The notes below the pieces were generated by a model, which was not told the DNA's origin, made no database searches, and saw nothing but the letters and a program-made list of their open reading frames with translations. 39,669 nucleotides of DNA from an uncultured bacterium (GTDB lineage Bacteria; Bacillota; Clostridia; Lachnospirales; Lachnospiraceae), in contig CAJMQQ010000021.1 of NCBI GenBank assembly GCA_905215625.1, positions 1 through 39,669 on the forward strand. The letters are read 5' to 3'. Of the stretch, positions 25,065 through 34,663 are shown piece after piece (the stretch's first letter is position 1; each line of letters begins with the position of its first letter). The position numbers and the translations under genes are program-made.

Positions 25065-27302
25065 ATGGCCAGACAATATGCCCGAATCATTATTGACATT
25101 TCCCACGAAAAAGTAGACCGGCCTTTTTCCTACCGGATACCAGACCGGCTTACCGGAAGTATCCGGATTGGAAGCAGGGTCCGGATTCCGTTTGGATCTG
25201 GCAACCGGGAGCGGACTGGTTATGTAGTAGGACTTTCGGAAACCGCCGGTTATGAAGAAGACAAAATCAAAGAAATTTCGGGACTGGTAGAAAGCAGCGT
25301 AAGCGCCGAATCCCAGTTAATTGAACTGGCCTGGTGGATGAAGGAGCGGTACGGCTCGACGATGAACCAGGCTTTAAAAACCGTCCTTCCAGTAAAGCAG
25401 AAGGTAAAAGGGGCCGAAAAAAAATACATCCGCTGCCAACTGTCTGGAGAAGAATTAAAGGAAGCTCTGGAAGAAGCAAAAAAGAAACATTACCGGGCCA
25501 GGGTGCGCCTTTTTGAAACCTTTCTGTCGGTTCCGGTCATCCCTTATGAGACGGCGGTTCACCAGTTAAATCTTACATCCGCTTCCCTGAAACCTCTGGA
25601 AAAGAAAGGGATTCTAATAGTGGAGACAGAAAATGCCTACCGCAATCCGGCAGCTGGTTTTTCTTCTAAAAGAACACAGCCGGAAATTCCAGAGCTGAAT
25701 GTCCAGCAGCAGCAGATAGTCGATGATTTCTGCGCCCGATATAAGCAGGGAGAACGGGGGATTTCCCTGATTCATGGGATTACGGGAAGCGGAAAAACAG
25801 AAGTCTACATGGGACTGATTGAATATATGAGGACGCTGGGAAAAGAAGTCATTGTTCTGATTCCGGAGATTGCCCTGACCTATCAGACGGTTATGCGGTT
25901 TTATAAACGGTTTGGCACCCAGGTGTCGTTTATTAATTCCAGGTTGTCCCAGGGAGAGCGCTACGACCAGTTTGAACGGGCAAAAAAGAAAGAAATTTCG
26001 ATTATGATTGGCCCCAGATCCGCTCTATTTACCCCGTTTCAGAATCTGGGGCTGATTATTATAGACGAAGAGCACGAGGGAGCATATAAAAGTGAAATCT
26101 CTCCCAAATACCATGCCAGGGAAGCCGCCATATTCCGGGCAGGACAGAATCAGGCATCGCTGGTATTAGGTTCTGCAACGCCTTCTGTAGAAAGCTACGA
26201 AAAGGCCATAAAGGGAAAATACCACCTTTATACCCTGACGGAGCGGGCGAAACAGTCCAGCAGCCTGGCAAAGGTTCATGTAGTGGATTTAAGAGAAGAA
26301 CTGCGTTTCGGCAATAAATCCATATTCAGCGGCCTTCTTCAGGAACTGATGGAAGACCGGATAAGAAAAGGCCAGCAGATTATGCTGTTTTTAAACAGGA
26401 GGGGATATTCGAATTTTATGTCCTGCCGCTCCTGCGGCGAGGCGGTAAAATGCCCTCACTGTGACGTGACCCTGACGCTGCACCGGAACGGGCGCATGGT
26501 CTGCCATTACTGCGGATATACGGTACCAAAGCCCGCAAAATGCCCCAGCTGCGGCTCTCCTTATATTGCCGGATTTGGAACCGGAACCCAGAAAATCCAG
26601 GCAATGGTGGAACAGCGTTTTCCGGGAGTTCCTACCTTGCGGATGGATTTGGATACTACTTCTAAAAAGGGCGGCCATGAGGAAATTTTGTCTGCCTTTG
26701 AACATGGAGACGCCCAGATTCTGATTGGAACCCAGATGATTGTAAAGGGCCATGATTTTCCTAATGTAACCCTGGTAGGCGTGCTGGCAGCCGATACGTC
26801 ATTATATGCGCCGGATTTCCGGTGTGCAGAGCGGACGTTTCAGCTTTTGACCCAGGCGGCAGGAAGGGCCGGACGAGATGCAGAGGCAGGAGACGTAGTA
26901 ATCCAGACTTACGCGCCGGACCATTACAGCATCCAGGCAGCGGCAAGACAGGATTATGCCATGTTTTTCGAACAGGAAATGGCTTTCCGCAGGATGCTTA
27001 AGTATCCTCCGGCCTGCGGCATCCTTACAATCCAGGCAGCAGACCGTCAGGAAGAAACGGCGGAGCAGGCCATCAGCCAGTTAAAATACTGGGCGGAGCA
27101 AGAGGCCGGAGGCAGAGAAACCGTCTCTATGATAGGGCCGGTAAATGCCCCGATCTATAAAGTTAATGATATCTACAGAAAAATTTTATATCTGAAATCA
27201 GAAAACTATGATATACTAATAAAAATCAGGACTCGTCTGGAAGAGTTGTGGGAGATGGCCAGATTTCCAAACGAAACGGCTGTCCAGTATGATATTACGT
27301 AA
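25065..27302 (+). CDS. priA: Primosomal replication restart helicase PriA
   Basis: 745 residues, full length. PriA recognises stalled or repaired forks and reloads the replisome. The N-terminal DNA-binding domain begins YARIIIDISHEKVDRPFSYRIP. Walker A GITGSGKTE is at about 237-245 and the DEEH box of superfamily 2 helicases follows. A cysteine-rich zinc module spans about residues 453-500 (CRSCG, CPHC, CHYCG, CPSCG), all pairs intact. The C-terminal helicase part contains ILIGTQMIVKGHDFPNVTLVG and TQAAGRAGR. It lies between murF and def in one long same-strand gene run. Confidence 0.97.
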   Translation: MARQYARIIIDISHEKVDRPFSYRIPDRLTGSIRIGSRVRIPFGSGNRERTGYVVGLSETAGYEEDKIKEISGLVESSVSAESQLIELAWWMKERYGSTMNQALKTVLPVKQKVKGAEKKYIRCQLSGEELKEALEEAKKKHYRARVRLFETFLSVPVIPYETAVHQLNLTSASLKPLEKKGILIVETENAYRNPAAGFSSKRTQPEIPELNVQQQQIVDDFCARYKQGERGISLIHGITGSGKTEVYMGLIEYMRTLGKEVIVLIPEIALTYQTVMRFYKRFGTQVSFINSRLSQGERYDQFERAKKKEISIMIGPRSALFTPFQNLGLIIIDEEHEGAYKSEISPKYHAREAAIFRAGQNQASLVLGSATPSVESYEKAIKGKYHLYTLTERAKQSSSLAKVHVVDLREELRFGNKSIFSGLLQELMEDRIRKGQQIMLFLNRRGYSNFMSCRSCGEAVKCPHCDVTLTLHRNGRMVCHYCGYTVPKPAKCPSCGSPYIAGFGTGTQKIQAMVEQRFPGVPTLRMDLDTTSKKGGHEEILSAFEHGDAQILIGTQMIVKGHDFPNVTLVGVLAADTSLYAPDFRCAERTFQLLTQAAGRAGRDAEAGDVVIQTYAPDHYSIQAAARQDYAMFFEQEMAFRRMLKYPPACGILTIQAADRQEETAEQAISQLKYWAEQEAGGRETVSMIGPVNAPIYKVNDIYRKILYLKSENYDILIKIRTRLEELWEMARFPNETAVQYDIT

Positions 27303-27330
27303 AATGAAAGAAAAGGTGAGTGAATAAATT

Positions 27331-27810
27331 ATGGCAATCAGACAGATTCGTACCATTGGAGATGACATTTTAAAAAAGGAATGTAAACCAGTAAAAGAAA
27401 TGACGCCGCGTCTGTGTGAATTAATTGAGGATATGTTTGAAACAATGTATGAGACCGGAGGCGTAGGACTTGCAGCTCCACAGGTCGGCATTTTAAAACA
27501 GATTGTGGTAATTGATGTGGAAGACGGCAACCAGTACGTGCTGATTAATCCGGAGATCATTGCGGAAGAAGGAAGCCAGACCGGTCTGGAGGGCTGTTTA
27601 AGCGTTCCGGGCAAATCCGGCGTTGTAACCCGTCCCAATAAGGTAACGGTACGGGCGTTTAATGAAGATATGGAAGAGTTTGAGTTAGAGGGCGAAGGAT
27701 TTTTAGCCAGAGCCATCTGCCATGAGTGCGATCACCTTCATGGGCATCTTTATGTAGAAAAAGTAGAGGGCGAACTGGAAGATACCGAAGAGATGGAGGA
27801 TGAGGAATAA
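27331..27810 (+). CDS. def: Peptide deformylase
   Basis: 159 residues. It removes the N-formyl group from nascent proteins. The three signature motifs are all present: GVGLAAPQVG at about 44-53, EGCLSVPG, and the metal motif HECDH (H131, E132, H135). The cysteine in EGCLS is the third metal ligand. AAAGGTGAG precedes the ATG. The stop codon overlaps the fmt start by one base, pairing deformylation with formylation. Confidence 0.97.
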   Translation: MAIRQIRTIGDDILKKECKPVKEMTPRLCELIEDMFETMYETGGVGLAAPQVGILKQIVVIDVEDGNQYVLINPEIIAEEGSQTGLEGCLSVPGKSGVVTRPNKVTVRAFNEDMEEFELEGEGFLARAICHECDHLHGHLYVEKVEGELEDTEEMEDEE

Positions 27811-28751
27811 TGCGGATTGTTTTTATGGGAACGCCGGACTTTTCGGTAGCCGCTTTAAACAGTCTGGCAGAAGCAGGCCATGAGATTGCTGCCTGCGTGA
27901 CCCAGCCGGATAAACCAAAGGGCAGAGGAAAGGCCGTTTTAATGACTCCGGTAAAAGAACGGGCATTGGAACTGAATATTCCGGTGTATCAGCCGATAAA
28001 GGTACGGGATCCGGAGTTTGTAAAGGTTTTAAAAGAACTGGATCCAGAAGTGATTATCGTAGTTGCATTTGGCCAGATTATATCCCAGGAGATTCTGGAT
28101 CTGCCAAAATACGGCTGTATTAATATCCATGCTTCCCTGCTTCCAAAATATAGGGGAGCAGCGCCGATCCAGCAGGCTGTCATGGATGGAGAACAAGTAA
28201 CCGGCGTTACCACCATGATGATGGACGCAGGCATTGATACCGGAGATATGCTGGAGACGGTAACTGTTTCCATTGCAGAAGATGAGACCGGCGGAAGCCT
28301 TCACGATAAATTAGCTGCTGCAGGAGGGAGTTTAATTGTCTCCACTTTGGAAAAACTGAAAGAAGGGACTCTTACCAGAACCAGACAGCCGGAAGAAGGA
28401 ACCTGCTATGCCCAGAAACTTACAAAGTCTCTGGGAAATATTGACTGGTCGATGGATGCCGCTGCCATTGAACGTCTGGTCAGGGCGTTAAATCCCTGGC
28501 CCAGCGCTTATTCCTCTCTCAATGGCAAAACCATTAAGATCTGGAAGGCAGAAGTGTCAAAGACGGAGTATGCGGGAAAGCCAGGAGAGGTCGCAGAAGT
28601 GTTAAAAGACGGCCTGACTGTAATCTGCGGCAAAGGTTCTCTTAAGATTACGGAGCTTCAGTTAGAGGGCAAAAAGAGGATGGATGCCGGCGCATTTCTG
28701 CGGGGATTCCCAGTGGAGAAAGGCGCTTTACTGGAAAGGAGAATGCAGTAA
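27810..28751 (+). CDS. fmt: Methionyl-tRNA formyltransferase
   Basis: 313 residues. It formylates initiator Met-tRNA using 10-formyl-THF, the product of fhs further upstream in this window. Visible motifs are RIVFMGTPDFSVAAL, VTQPDKPKGRGK, the folate-binding INIHASLLPKYRGAAPIQ (catalytic N and H) and the metal-independent Asp region MDAGIDTGDML. The C-terminal tRNA-binding domain contains RALNPWPSAYS. It overlaps def at the 5' end, and the next gene begins immediately after its stop. Confidence 0.97.
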   Translation: MRIVFMGTPDFSVAALNSLAEAGHEIAACVTQPDKPKGRGKAVLMTPVKERALELNIPVYQPIKVRDPEFVKVLKELDPEVIIVVAFGQIISQEILDLPKYGCINIHASLLPKYRGAAPIQQAVMDGEQVTGVTTMMMDAGIDTGDMLETVTVSIAEDETGGSLHDKLAAAGGSLIVSTLEKLKEGTLTRTRQPEEGTCYAQKLTKSLGNIDWSMDAAAIERLVRALNPWPSAYSSLNGKTIKIWKAEVSKTEYAGKPGEVAEVLKDGLTVICGKGSLKITELQLEGKKRMDAGAFLRGFPVEKGALLERRMQ

Positions 28752-29462
28752 ATGTATGGATACTAATATCGGTTTGACCCGACCATGATTCTGGTTTTGA
28801 TTGGCGTGCTGCTGTCTGCCATGGCGTCTGCAAAAGTAAATTCTACGTTTAACCGGTATTCAAGGGTGCGCAGCGTCTGCGGCATGACAGGAGCAGAAGT
28901 AGCTATGAGACTGTTAAATTCCCAGGGGATTTACGATGTTTCTGTCCGCCAGGTAAGAGGAAATCTTACAGATCATTACGATCCCAGAACCCGGACGGTC
29001 AACCTGTCCCAGTCAGTATACGGCGCTACCTCCATTGCGGCATTAGGAGTAGCGGCCCATGAGTGCGGACACGCGATCCAGGACGCGAGGGGGTATGCGC
29101 CGCTGAAGCTTAGAGGTGCCTTTGTCCCCATTGCCAATTTTGGTTCCCAGTTGTCCTGGCCGTTGATCTTAATCGGACTGCTTTTGGGAAGAGGCGGATA
29201 TATGTTGATTCAGATCGGAATCCTTCTGTTTGTATGCGCGGTTTTATTCCAGCTGATAACCCTTCCGGTAGAATTTAACGCGTCTTCCAGGGCAGTGCGT
29301 CTGCTAGGAGATACCGGTATTTTAATGGAAAATGAAGTAGACGGAACCAGAAAAGTTCTGGGCGCTGCCGCCTTGACTTACGTGGCGGCTGCGCTGGGAT
29401 CCATTCTGCAGCTTCTGCGTCTGGTACTTTTGTTTGGAGGACGAGGACGGGACGATGACTAA
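28752..29462 (+). CDS. YugP-type zinc-dependent membrane metallopeptidase, in-frame TAA at codon 5
   Basis: From ATG 28785 the protein has 225 residues. It has an N-terminal membrane segment (ILVLIGVLLSAMASA), HECGH at residues 92-96 as the zinc/catalytic motif, and three further hydrophobic stretches, as in the YugP/neutral zinc metallopeptidase family. The family N-terminus, however, continues upstream in the same frame: ATG 28752 gives MYGY, then TAA (28764-28766), then YRFDPT and on into the ORF. AAAGGAG (28735-28741) is ideally placed for ATG 28752, whereas ATG 28785 has none. Either translation re-initiates after a 4-codon leader, or the TAA is a recent nonsense change or a base-call error. 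Only 28785-29462 is an uninterrupted frame. Substrate unknown. Confidence 0.8.
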
Positions 29463-30792
29463 GAAAAGCAGTATGACAGCCAGGGAACTGGCTTTGGATA
29501 TGCTTCTGGAGATTTTGGAAAAAGGAGGGTTCTGCCATATTGTAGAGCGGCAGGCCCTTTCCAAATATCAATATCTGCCGAAAAAGGAAAGAGCGCTGGC
29601 GACCCGGCTGACCGAAGGGGTCATCGAGCGGCTCTTTTCCATTGATTATGCCATTAATCAGGTTTCCAAAACCAAAACAGAAAAGATGAAGCCGGTAATC
29701 CGCAATATTTTACGAATCGGGGTATACCAGCTCCTTTATATGGATCGGATACCAGATTCGGCTGCCTGCAACGAGGCAGTCAATCTGGCGGTAAAGCGGC
29801 GCTTTACCGGCTTGAAGGGATTTGTAAACGGAGTGCTGCGTTCAGTTGCCAGAAACAGGGATACCCTTGTATTCCCGGATGAGGAAACCAGGCTGTCCAT
29901 TCCTTCCTGGCTTTTTGATATGTGGAAACAGGATCTGGGAGAAGAACAGGCAGCGGCAGTTGCAGAAGCTCTTTTAAAAGAACGGCCTACCTGCGTCCGG
30001 TGCAATCTGGAGCAGGCAGATGCCGAAACCATAGCACAAAGCCTTACAAGCCAGGGAGTGACCATAGAACGGCTGCCAGGCTTTGAAGATGTATGGTACA
30101 TAAGCAATTATGACTATCTGGAAACGCTGGATGCGTTTAACCAGGGGTTGATCCAGGTACAAGATGTAAGTTCTTCCCTGGTGTGCCGGGCAGCCGGCCC
30201 TAAGGAAGGGGATTTTGTCCTGGATGTGTGTGCAGCTCCGGGAGGCAAAAGCCTTCACATGGCAGATTTATTAAAGGGAACTGGTATGGTAGAAGCCAGG
30301 GATCTGACCTACCAGAAGGTAGCTCTCATTGAGGAAAATATCAGCCGTATAGGAGTTCCCAATATCCGGGCGAAAGTCTGGGATGCCCTGGAAGAAGACC
30401 CATCCATGAAAGAACAGGCAGATATTGTCCTTGCAGATCTTCCCTGTTCCGGACTGGGCATTATCGGCAGGAAACCGGATATTAAATACCGGATGACAAA
30501 AGAAAACTGCAGAGAACTTGCAAAACTTCAGAGAGAGATTCTGTCGGTTGTCTGGGAATACGTAAAACCAGGCGGTACGCTGGTGTTCAGCACCTGTACC
30601 ATTGACAAAATGGAAAACGAAGACAACCGGGTCTGGTTTCTGGAACACTTTCCATTTGAGGCAGTGGATATTTCTGCAGCAATGAAGGACGCCTTCTTGG
30701 AAGGAACGTTAAAAGAAGGATATATCCAGCTGCTTCCAGCATACCACAACAGCGATGGATTTTTCCTGTCTGTATTTCGAAGAAAGGATTGA
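29455..30792 (+). CDS. rsmB: 16S rRNA (cytosine-967-C5)-methyltransferase
   Basis: 445 residues from ATG 29455; an in-frame TTG 21 bases earlier is less likely. An N-terminal NusB-like RNA-binding domain (about 1-140, with LDMLLEILEKGGF and RIGVYQLLYMDRIP) is joined to a SAM methyltransferase. Motif VLDVCAAPGGK marks the SAM site. C331 in DLPCSGLG and C381 in FSTCTID are the release and catalytic cysteines of m5C RNA methyltransferases. It overlaps the metallopeptidase gene by 8 bases and ends just before rlmN. Confidence 0.94.
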   Translation: MTKKSSMTARELALDMLLEILEKGGFCHIVERQALSKYQYLPKKERALATRLTEGVIERLFSIDYAINQVSKTKTEKMKPVIRNILRIGVYQLLYMDRIPDSAACNEAVNLAVKRRFTGLKGFVNGVLRSVARNRDTLVFPDEETRLSIPSWLFDMWKQDLGEEQAAAVAEALLKERPTCVRCNLEQADAETIAQSLTSQGVTIERLPGFEDVWYISNYDYLETLDAFNQGLIQVQDVSSSLVCRAAGPKEGDFVLDVCAAPGGKSLHMADLLKGTGMVEARDLTYQKVALIEENISRIGVPNIRAKVWDALEEDPSMKEQADIVLADLPCSGLGIIGRKPDIKYRMTKENCRELAKLQREILSVVWEYVKPGGTLVFSTCTIDKMENEDNRVWFLEHFPFEAVDISAAMKDAFLEGTLKEGYIQLLPAYHNSDGFFLSVFRRKD

Positions 30793-30803
30793 CGGACTGG
30801 CCT

Positions 30804-31856
30804 ATGGAAAAATGTGATATAAAATCCCTGACCCTGGAAGAACTTCTGGGAGTAATGGAACAGGAGGGTCAGAAGGCATTCCGGGGGAAACAGATCTACC
30901 AGTGGATCCATGAAAAACTGGCAGACAGCTTTGATGAAATGTCAAATCTCCCCCAGGCACTCAGGGAACGGCTAAAAGACGGCTATTCGCTTACCAGCTT
31001 AAAAAAAGCGGATGTCCGGATTTCTAAAATAGATGGAACCAGAAAATACCTGTTTGCCCTGGAAGACGGCAATATTATTGAAAGCGTCTGGATGAAATAC
31101 AAACATGGTAATTCCGTATGTATTTCTTCTCAGGTCGGCTGCCGTATGGGCTGCCGGTTCTGCGCGTCTACCCTGGACGGCTTAGAGAGAAACCTGCGCC
31201 CTTCCGAGATGCTGGATCAGATCTATCAGATTCAGAAGGACACAGGAGAGAGGGTTTCCAATGTGGGGGTAATGGGTTCCGGAGAGCCTTTGGACAACTA
31301 TGACAATCTGCTTCGTTTCATCCGTCTTCTGACCGATGAAAACGGACTTCATATCAGCCAGAGAAATATTACCGTATCCACCTGCGGCATTGTGCCCAAG
31401 ATTTATGAGCTGGCGGACGAAAATCTGGCCATTACCCTGGCTCTTTCCCTTCATGCGCCCAATGATGAAGTGAGAAAGACTCTGATGCCCATTGCAAAAC
31501 GCTACAGCTTAAAGGAAGTGCTGGCAGCCTGCAAAACGTATTTTGAAAAAACCGGCAGAAGACTTACCTTTGAATACAGCCTGGTAAGCGGCGTCAATGA
31601 TAACTTAGAAGAAGCAAAAGCACTTGCTGCGCTGATTAAGGATTACCATGGACACGTCAATTTAATTCCGGTTAATCCCATAAAGGAACGGGATTTTGTC
31701 CAGTCAGACAAAAAAGCCATAGAAGCATTTAAAAATTATCTGGAGCGCCAGGGAATCGCCGTTACCGTTCGGAGAGAAATGGGACGGGATATTAATGGTG
31801 CCTGCGGTCAGCTCCGCAAAAGCTTTATTGAGAAAGAACAGGATTTGAACTCTTAA
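30804..31856 (+). CDS. rlmN: 23S rRNA (adenine-2503-C2)-methyltransferase
   Basis: 350 residues from ATG 30804; a TTG at 30789 is in frame but sits directly on the AAAGGA. The radical-SAM motif is C113, C117, C120 in CRMGCRFC. GVMGSGEPLDNYDN, ITVSTCGIVPKI and ALSLHAPNDEVR are typical of RlmN, as is the conserved C-terminal Cys in REMGRDINGACGQL. It methylates A2503 of 23S rRNA (and A37 of some tRNAs in E. coli). The antibiotic-resistance relative Cfr is the alternative, but the housekeeping context favours RlmN. Confidence 0.95.
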   Translation: MEKCDIKSLTLEELLGVMEQEGQKAFRGKQIYQWIHEKLADSFDEMSNLPQALRERLKDGYSLTSLKKADVRISKIDGTRKYLFALEDGNIIESVWMKYKHGNSVCISSQVGCRMGCRFCASTLDGLERNLRPSEMLDQIYQIQKDTGERVSNVGVMGSGEPLDNYDNLLRFIRLLTDENGLHISQRNITVSTCGIVPKIYELADENLAITLALSLHAPNDEVRKTLMPIAKRYSLKEVLAACKTYFEKTGRRLTFEYSLVSGVNDNLEEAKALAALIKDYHGHVNLIPVNPIKERDFVQSDKKAIEAFKNYLERQGIAVTVRREMGRDINGACGQLRKSFIEKEQDLNS

Positions 31857-31880
31857 AAAAACGGAAAGGAGGATGGCAGA

Positions 31881-32627
31881 ATGCAGATCAGCGCATATAC
31901 GGATACCGGAAGGGTGCGGTCTACTAATCAGGATTACATTTATGCTTCCCAGCAGAAAACCGGCCCGCTGCCCAATCTTTTACTGCTTGCAGACGGCATG
32001 GGAGGTGCCAATGCAGGAGATTATGCTTCCCGTTTTTTGGTGGAAAAACTGGTGGCTTACATGAACCGCCAGCCGGACGGAGAACCGGAGATTTCAATTT
32101 TAAATAAAGGGATTTCTGAGGTAAACCGCAGGCTTTACAACGAATCATTAAAGGATCCGGCGCTTCATGGAATGGGAACGACCATGGTAGCAGCGACGGT
32201 TTCAGACGGAGTTTTATATGTAGCCAATGTAGGAGACAGCCGTCTGTATCTGGTTCGCGGCGGATTAATCCAGGTTACCAAAGATCATTCTTACGTAGAA
32301 GAGATGGTTTCCCTGGGACTTTTAAACCGGGGAAGCAAAGACTACCAGATGAAAAAGAACTATATTACCAGGGCGATTGGCACAGAGCCGGAGGTAGAGC
32401 CGGACTTTTTCGAAGTCTCCCTTCACGAAGGCGATATGATTCTTTTGTGTTCCGACGGCCTTAGCAATATGGTCAGCGATAAGGAGATTTACTCCATTGT
32501 ATCTGCAAAGGGGACGCTCTCCGAAAAGGCCTGGAAGCTTTTGCAGAAGGCAAATGACAATGGCGGAAAAGACAATATTTCCGTTATTCTGGCAGACCTT
32601 GCAGAAAGTGAGGTGACGCCATGCTGA
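31881..32627 (+). CDS. PP2C-type serine/threonine phosphatase
   Basis: 248 residues. This is a soluble PPM phosphatase that usually reverses the work of the PASTA kinase encoded directly downstream (overlap 7 bases). Motifs run in family order: STNQD (D18), LLADGMGG (D38), GMGTTMVAA, NVGDSRLY, LLCSDGLSNMV and DNISVIL. The aspartates that hold the two metals are all present. AAAGGAGG precedes the ATG. This is the stp/prpC gene of the stp-prkC pair. Confidence 0.95.
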   Translation: MQISAYTDTGRVRSTNQDYIYASQQKTGPLPNLLLLADGMGGANAGDYASRFLVEKLVAYMNRQPDGEPEISILNKGISEVNRRLYNESLKDPALHGMGTTMVAATVSDGVLYVANVGDSRLYLVRGGLIQVTKDHSYVEEMVSLGLLNRGSKDYQMKKNYITRAIGTEPEVEPDFFEVSLHEGDMILLCSDGLSNMVSDKEIYSIVSAKGTLSEKAWKLLQKANDNGGKDNISVILADLAESEVTPC

Positions 32628-34660
32628 AAGTCGGGGATTTTTTACAGGATCGATATGAAATTTTAGAAAAAATCGGTTCAGGCGGTATGTCAGACGTGTA
32701 TAAGGCAAAATGCCACAAGCTGAACCGTCTGGTTGCCATTAAGGTACTGAAAAAAGAATTTTGTACAGACGCTGGATTTGTTAGTAACTTTAAGATGGAG
32801 GCCCAGGCAGCGGCAGGTCTGTCCCATCCCAATATCGTCAATGTGTACGACGTAGTGGACGATGGAGACATCCACTATATTGTCATGGAGCTGATAGAGG
32901 GCATTACCCTAAAAAATTATATTGCCAAAAAAGGGTGCCTGGATAACAAAGAGGCAATCGGAATTGCCATTCAGATTGCCCAGGGCATGATGGCGGCCCA
33001 TGAGCGTCACATTATCCACCGGGATATTAAACCGCAAAATATTATTATTTCCATGGATGGAAAAGTGAAAGTAGCGGATTTTGGCATTGCCAAAGCCATC
33101 AGTATGCAGACGAAAAATTCCGATGTTATTGGATCGGTTCACTATATTCCGCCGGAGCAGGCCAGCGGAAATATCAGCGATGCCAGAAGCGATATTTATT
33201 CTTTTGGCATTACCTTGTATGAGATGGTGACTGGAATCCTGCCGTTTGATGGGAATGACGCAGAGGCAGTAGCCATTGCCCACGTGGAGCAGGAATTGAC
33301 GCCTCCGTCCCGTTTAAACAGCAATATTGCGCCAGGACTGGAAAAGATTATTTTAAAGTGCACCAGGAAAAATCCAGATGAGCGGTATAATTCTGCATCC
33401 CAGCTGATTAACGATCTGCGCCATGCCCTTTTAAATCCAAAAGAGGAAAAAAGGGAAACCAGGATTCGAACGGAGCGCGCCGGAGAAAAAGGAAAAGCGG
33501 AAGAGCGGACTAGAAAAAAGCCGGAAAAAGATATAAACAAAAGTTTAGAGCGGCTGTTTTCCGTTGGCGGGATTGCCGGGGCAATTTTTATTGTGGCGGT
33601 GCTGATTTTTTTGATTGCCCAGATCACAGGACTCTTTGAATTGGGACCGGGTCTTGCCCTCCCAACTGGAGGAAATGATGAAAGCAGGGCAGAAAGTACG
33701 ATCGTGCTGTCGGACAGCCAGACTAACATTCCGGAACTGTTAGGCATTACAGAAGACGGGGCAAAGGCCAGATTGGCAGAAATGTCTCTGATTCCGGACG
33801 TTCGTTATGCCTACTCAGAGACAGGAAGAGAAGGGTACGTGATCTCCCAGGACAACGCAGGAACCGTGGTGGAAAAGGGATCGAAAGTCCGGATTACCGT
33901 CAGCAGAGGCAGCGGAAGAACAGAGGTAGAATCACTGGAATTAGTTGGGAAAACAGATGTAGAGGCAAAGGAAATCCTGGATTCCAACGATATTTCTGTC
34001 ATTATGACGGCAGAAAACAGCGATACGGTGGAAGTCGGCAGGGTTATCCGGACAGCGCCGGAAGACATTGTTTATAAGGGTGGAGATCCGATTGTCCTTT
34101 ACATCAGTTCCGGCCCAAGCGTAAAAAAGGTGCTGGTTCCCCAGCTGGAAGGACTTCCGGAAGATCAGGCGCTGAAGATGCTGGAAGATGCAAAGCTAAA
34201 GCCTGGAGACGTGGAAATGGAACACAACGATATGGTGGACGAGTGGAGTATTATCCGCCAGGCCATTCCGGCAGGCACACAAGTGGACGAGGGAACGGCT
34301 GTCGGATATGTGGTAAGTTATGGCCCTGAGGAAGTGCCGGTTCACCAGTCTGTAAAGACCAACAGAAACGTGTATGTCGGTTCCATTGATGAAGAATTTG
34401 ATTTAAATCCAATTATCGGGCCTGGAAGCGGCAGTACCCAGGTTTCTATAAAAATTCAGTTAAAACAGGTTGTAAAAGGAAGAACCGTATATAAGACGCT
34501 GATGCCGGAACATAATGTCAATGGAAGCAGTACGCTGTCCATTGTATTTCCGGAAATTATCGGGGAATACGGAGTAGATGAAGGAGAAGTCGAGGTAGTT
34601 AATACCCAGACCGGAAAGGTTCTGGAATCGTATGATATTACCTTTGAACTGGAAGAGTAG
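32621..34660 (+). CDS. prkC: PASTA-domain serine/threonine protein kinase (PrkC/Stk1 type)
   Basis: 679 residues. The N-terminal Hanks kinase has the glycine loop IGSGGMSDVY, K41 in VAIK, D135 in HRDIKPQN, D153 in DFG and IPPEQ in place of APE. A basic juxtamembrane region (about 275-310) precedes a single membrane span at about 317-340. Outside are three PASTA domains at roughly 369-434, 435-502 and 503-575, and a further beta-rich tail of about 100 residues. PASTA domains sense muropeptides or lipid II, so the kinase links wall state to growth, germination or division. The coupled phosphatase and the nearby murE, murF and rsgA genes fit this. Confidence 0.95.
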   Translation: MLKVGDFLQDRYEILEKIGSGGMSDVYKAKCHKLNRLVAIKVLKKEFCTDAGFVSNFKMEAQAAAGLSHPNIVNVYDVVDDGDIHYIVMELIEGITLKNYIAKKGCLDNKEAIGIAIQIAQGMMAAHERHIIHRDIKPQNIIISMDGKVKVADFGIAKAISMQTKNSDVIGSVHYIPPEQASGNISDARSDIYSFGITLYEMVTGILPFDGNDAEAVAIAHVEQELTPPSRLNSNIAPGLEKIILKCTRKNPDERYNSASQLINDLRHALLNPKEEKRETRIRTERAGEKGKAEERTRKKPEKDINKSLERLFSVGGIAGAIFIVAVLIFLIAQITGLFELGPGLALPTGGNDESRAESTIVLSDSQTNIPELLGITEDGAKARLAEMSLIPDVRYAYSETGREGYVISQDNAGTVVEKGSKVRITVSRGSGRTEVESLELVGKTDVEAKEILDSNDISVIMTAENSDTVEVGRVIRTAPEDIVYKGGDPIVLYISSGPSVKKVLVPQLEGLPEDQALKMLEDAKLKPGDVEMEHNDMVDEWSIIRQAIPAGTQVDEGTAVGYVVSYGPEEVPVHQSVKTNRNVYVGSIDEEFDLNPIIGPGSGSTQVSIKIQLKQVVKGRTVYKTLMPEHNVNGSSTLSIVFPEIIGEYGVDEGEVEVVNTQTGKVLESYDITFELEE

Positions 34661-34663
34661 GTT

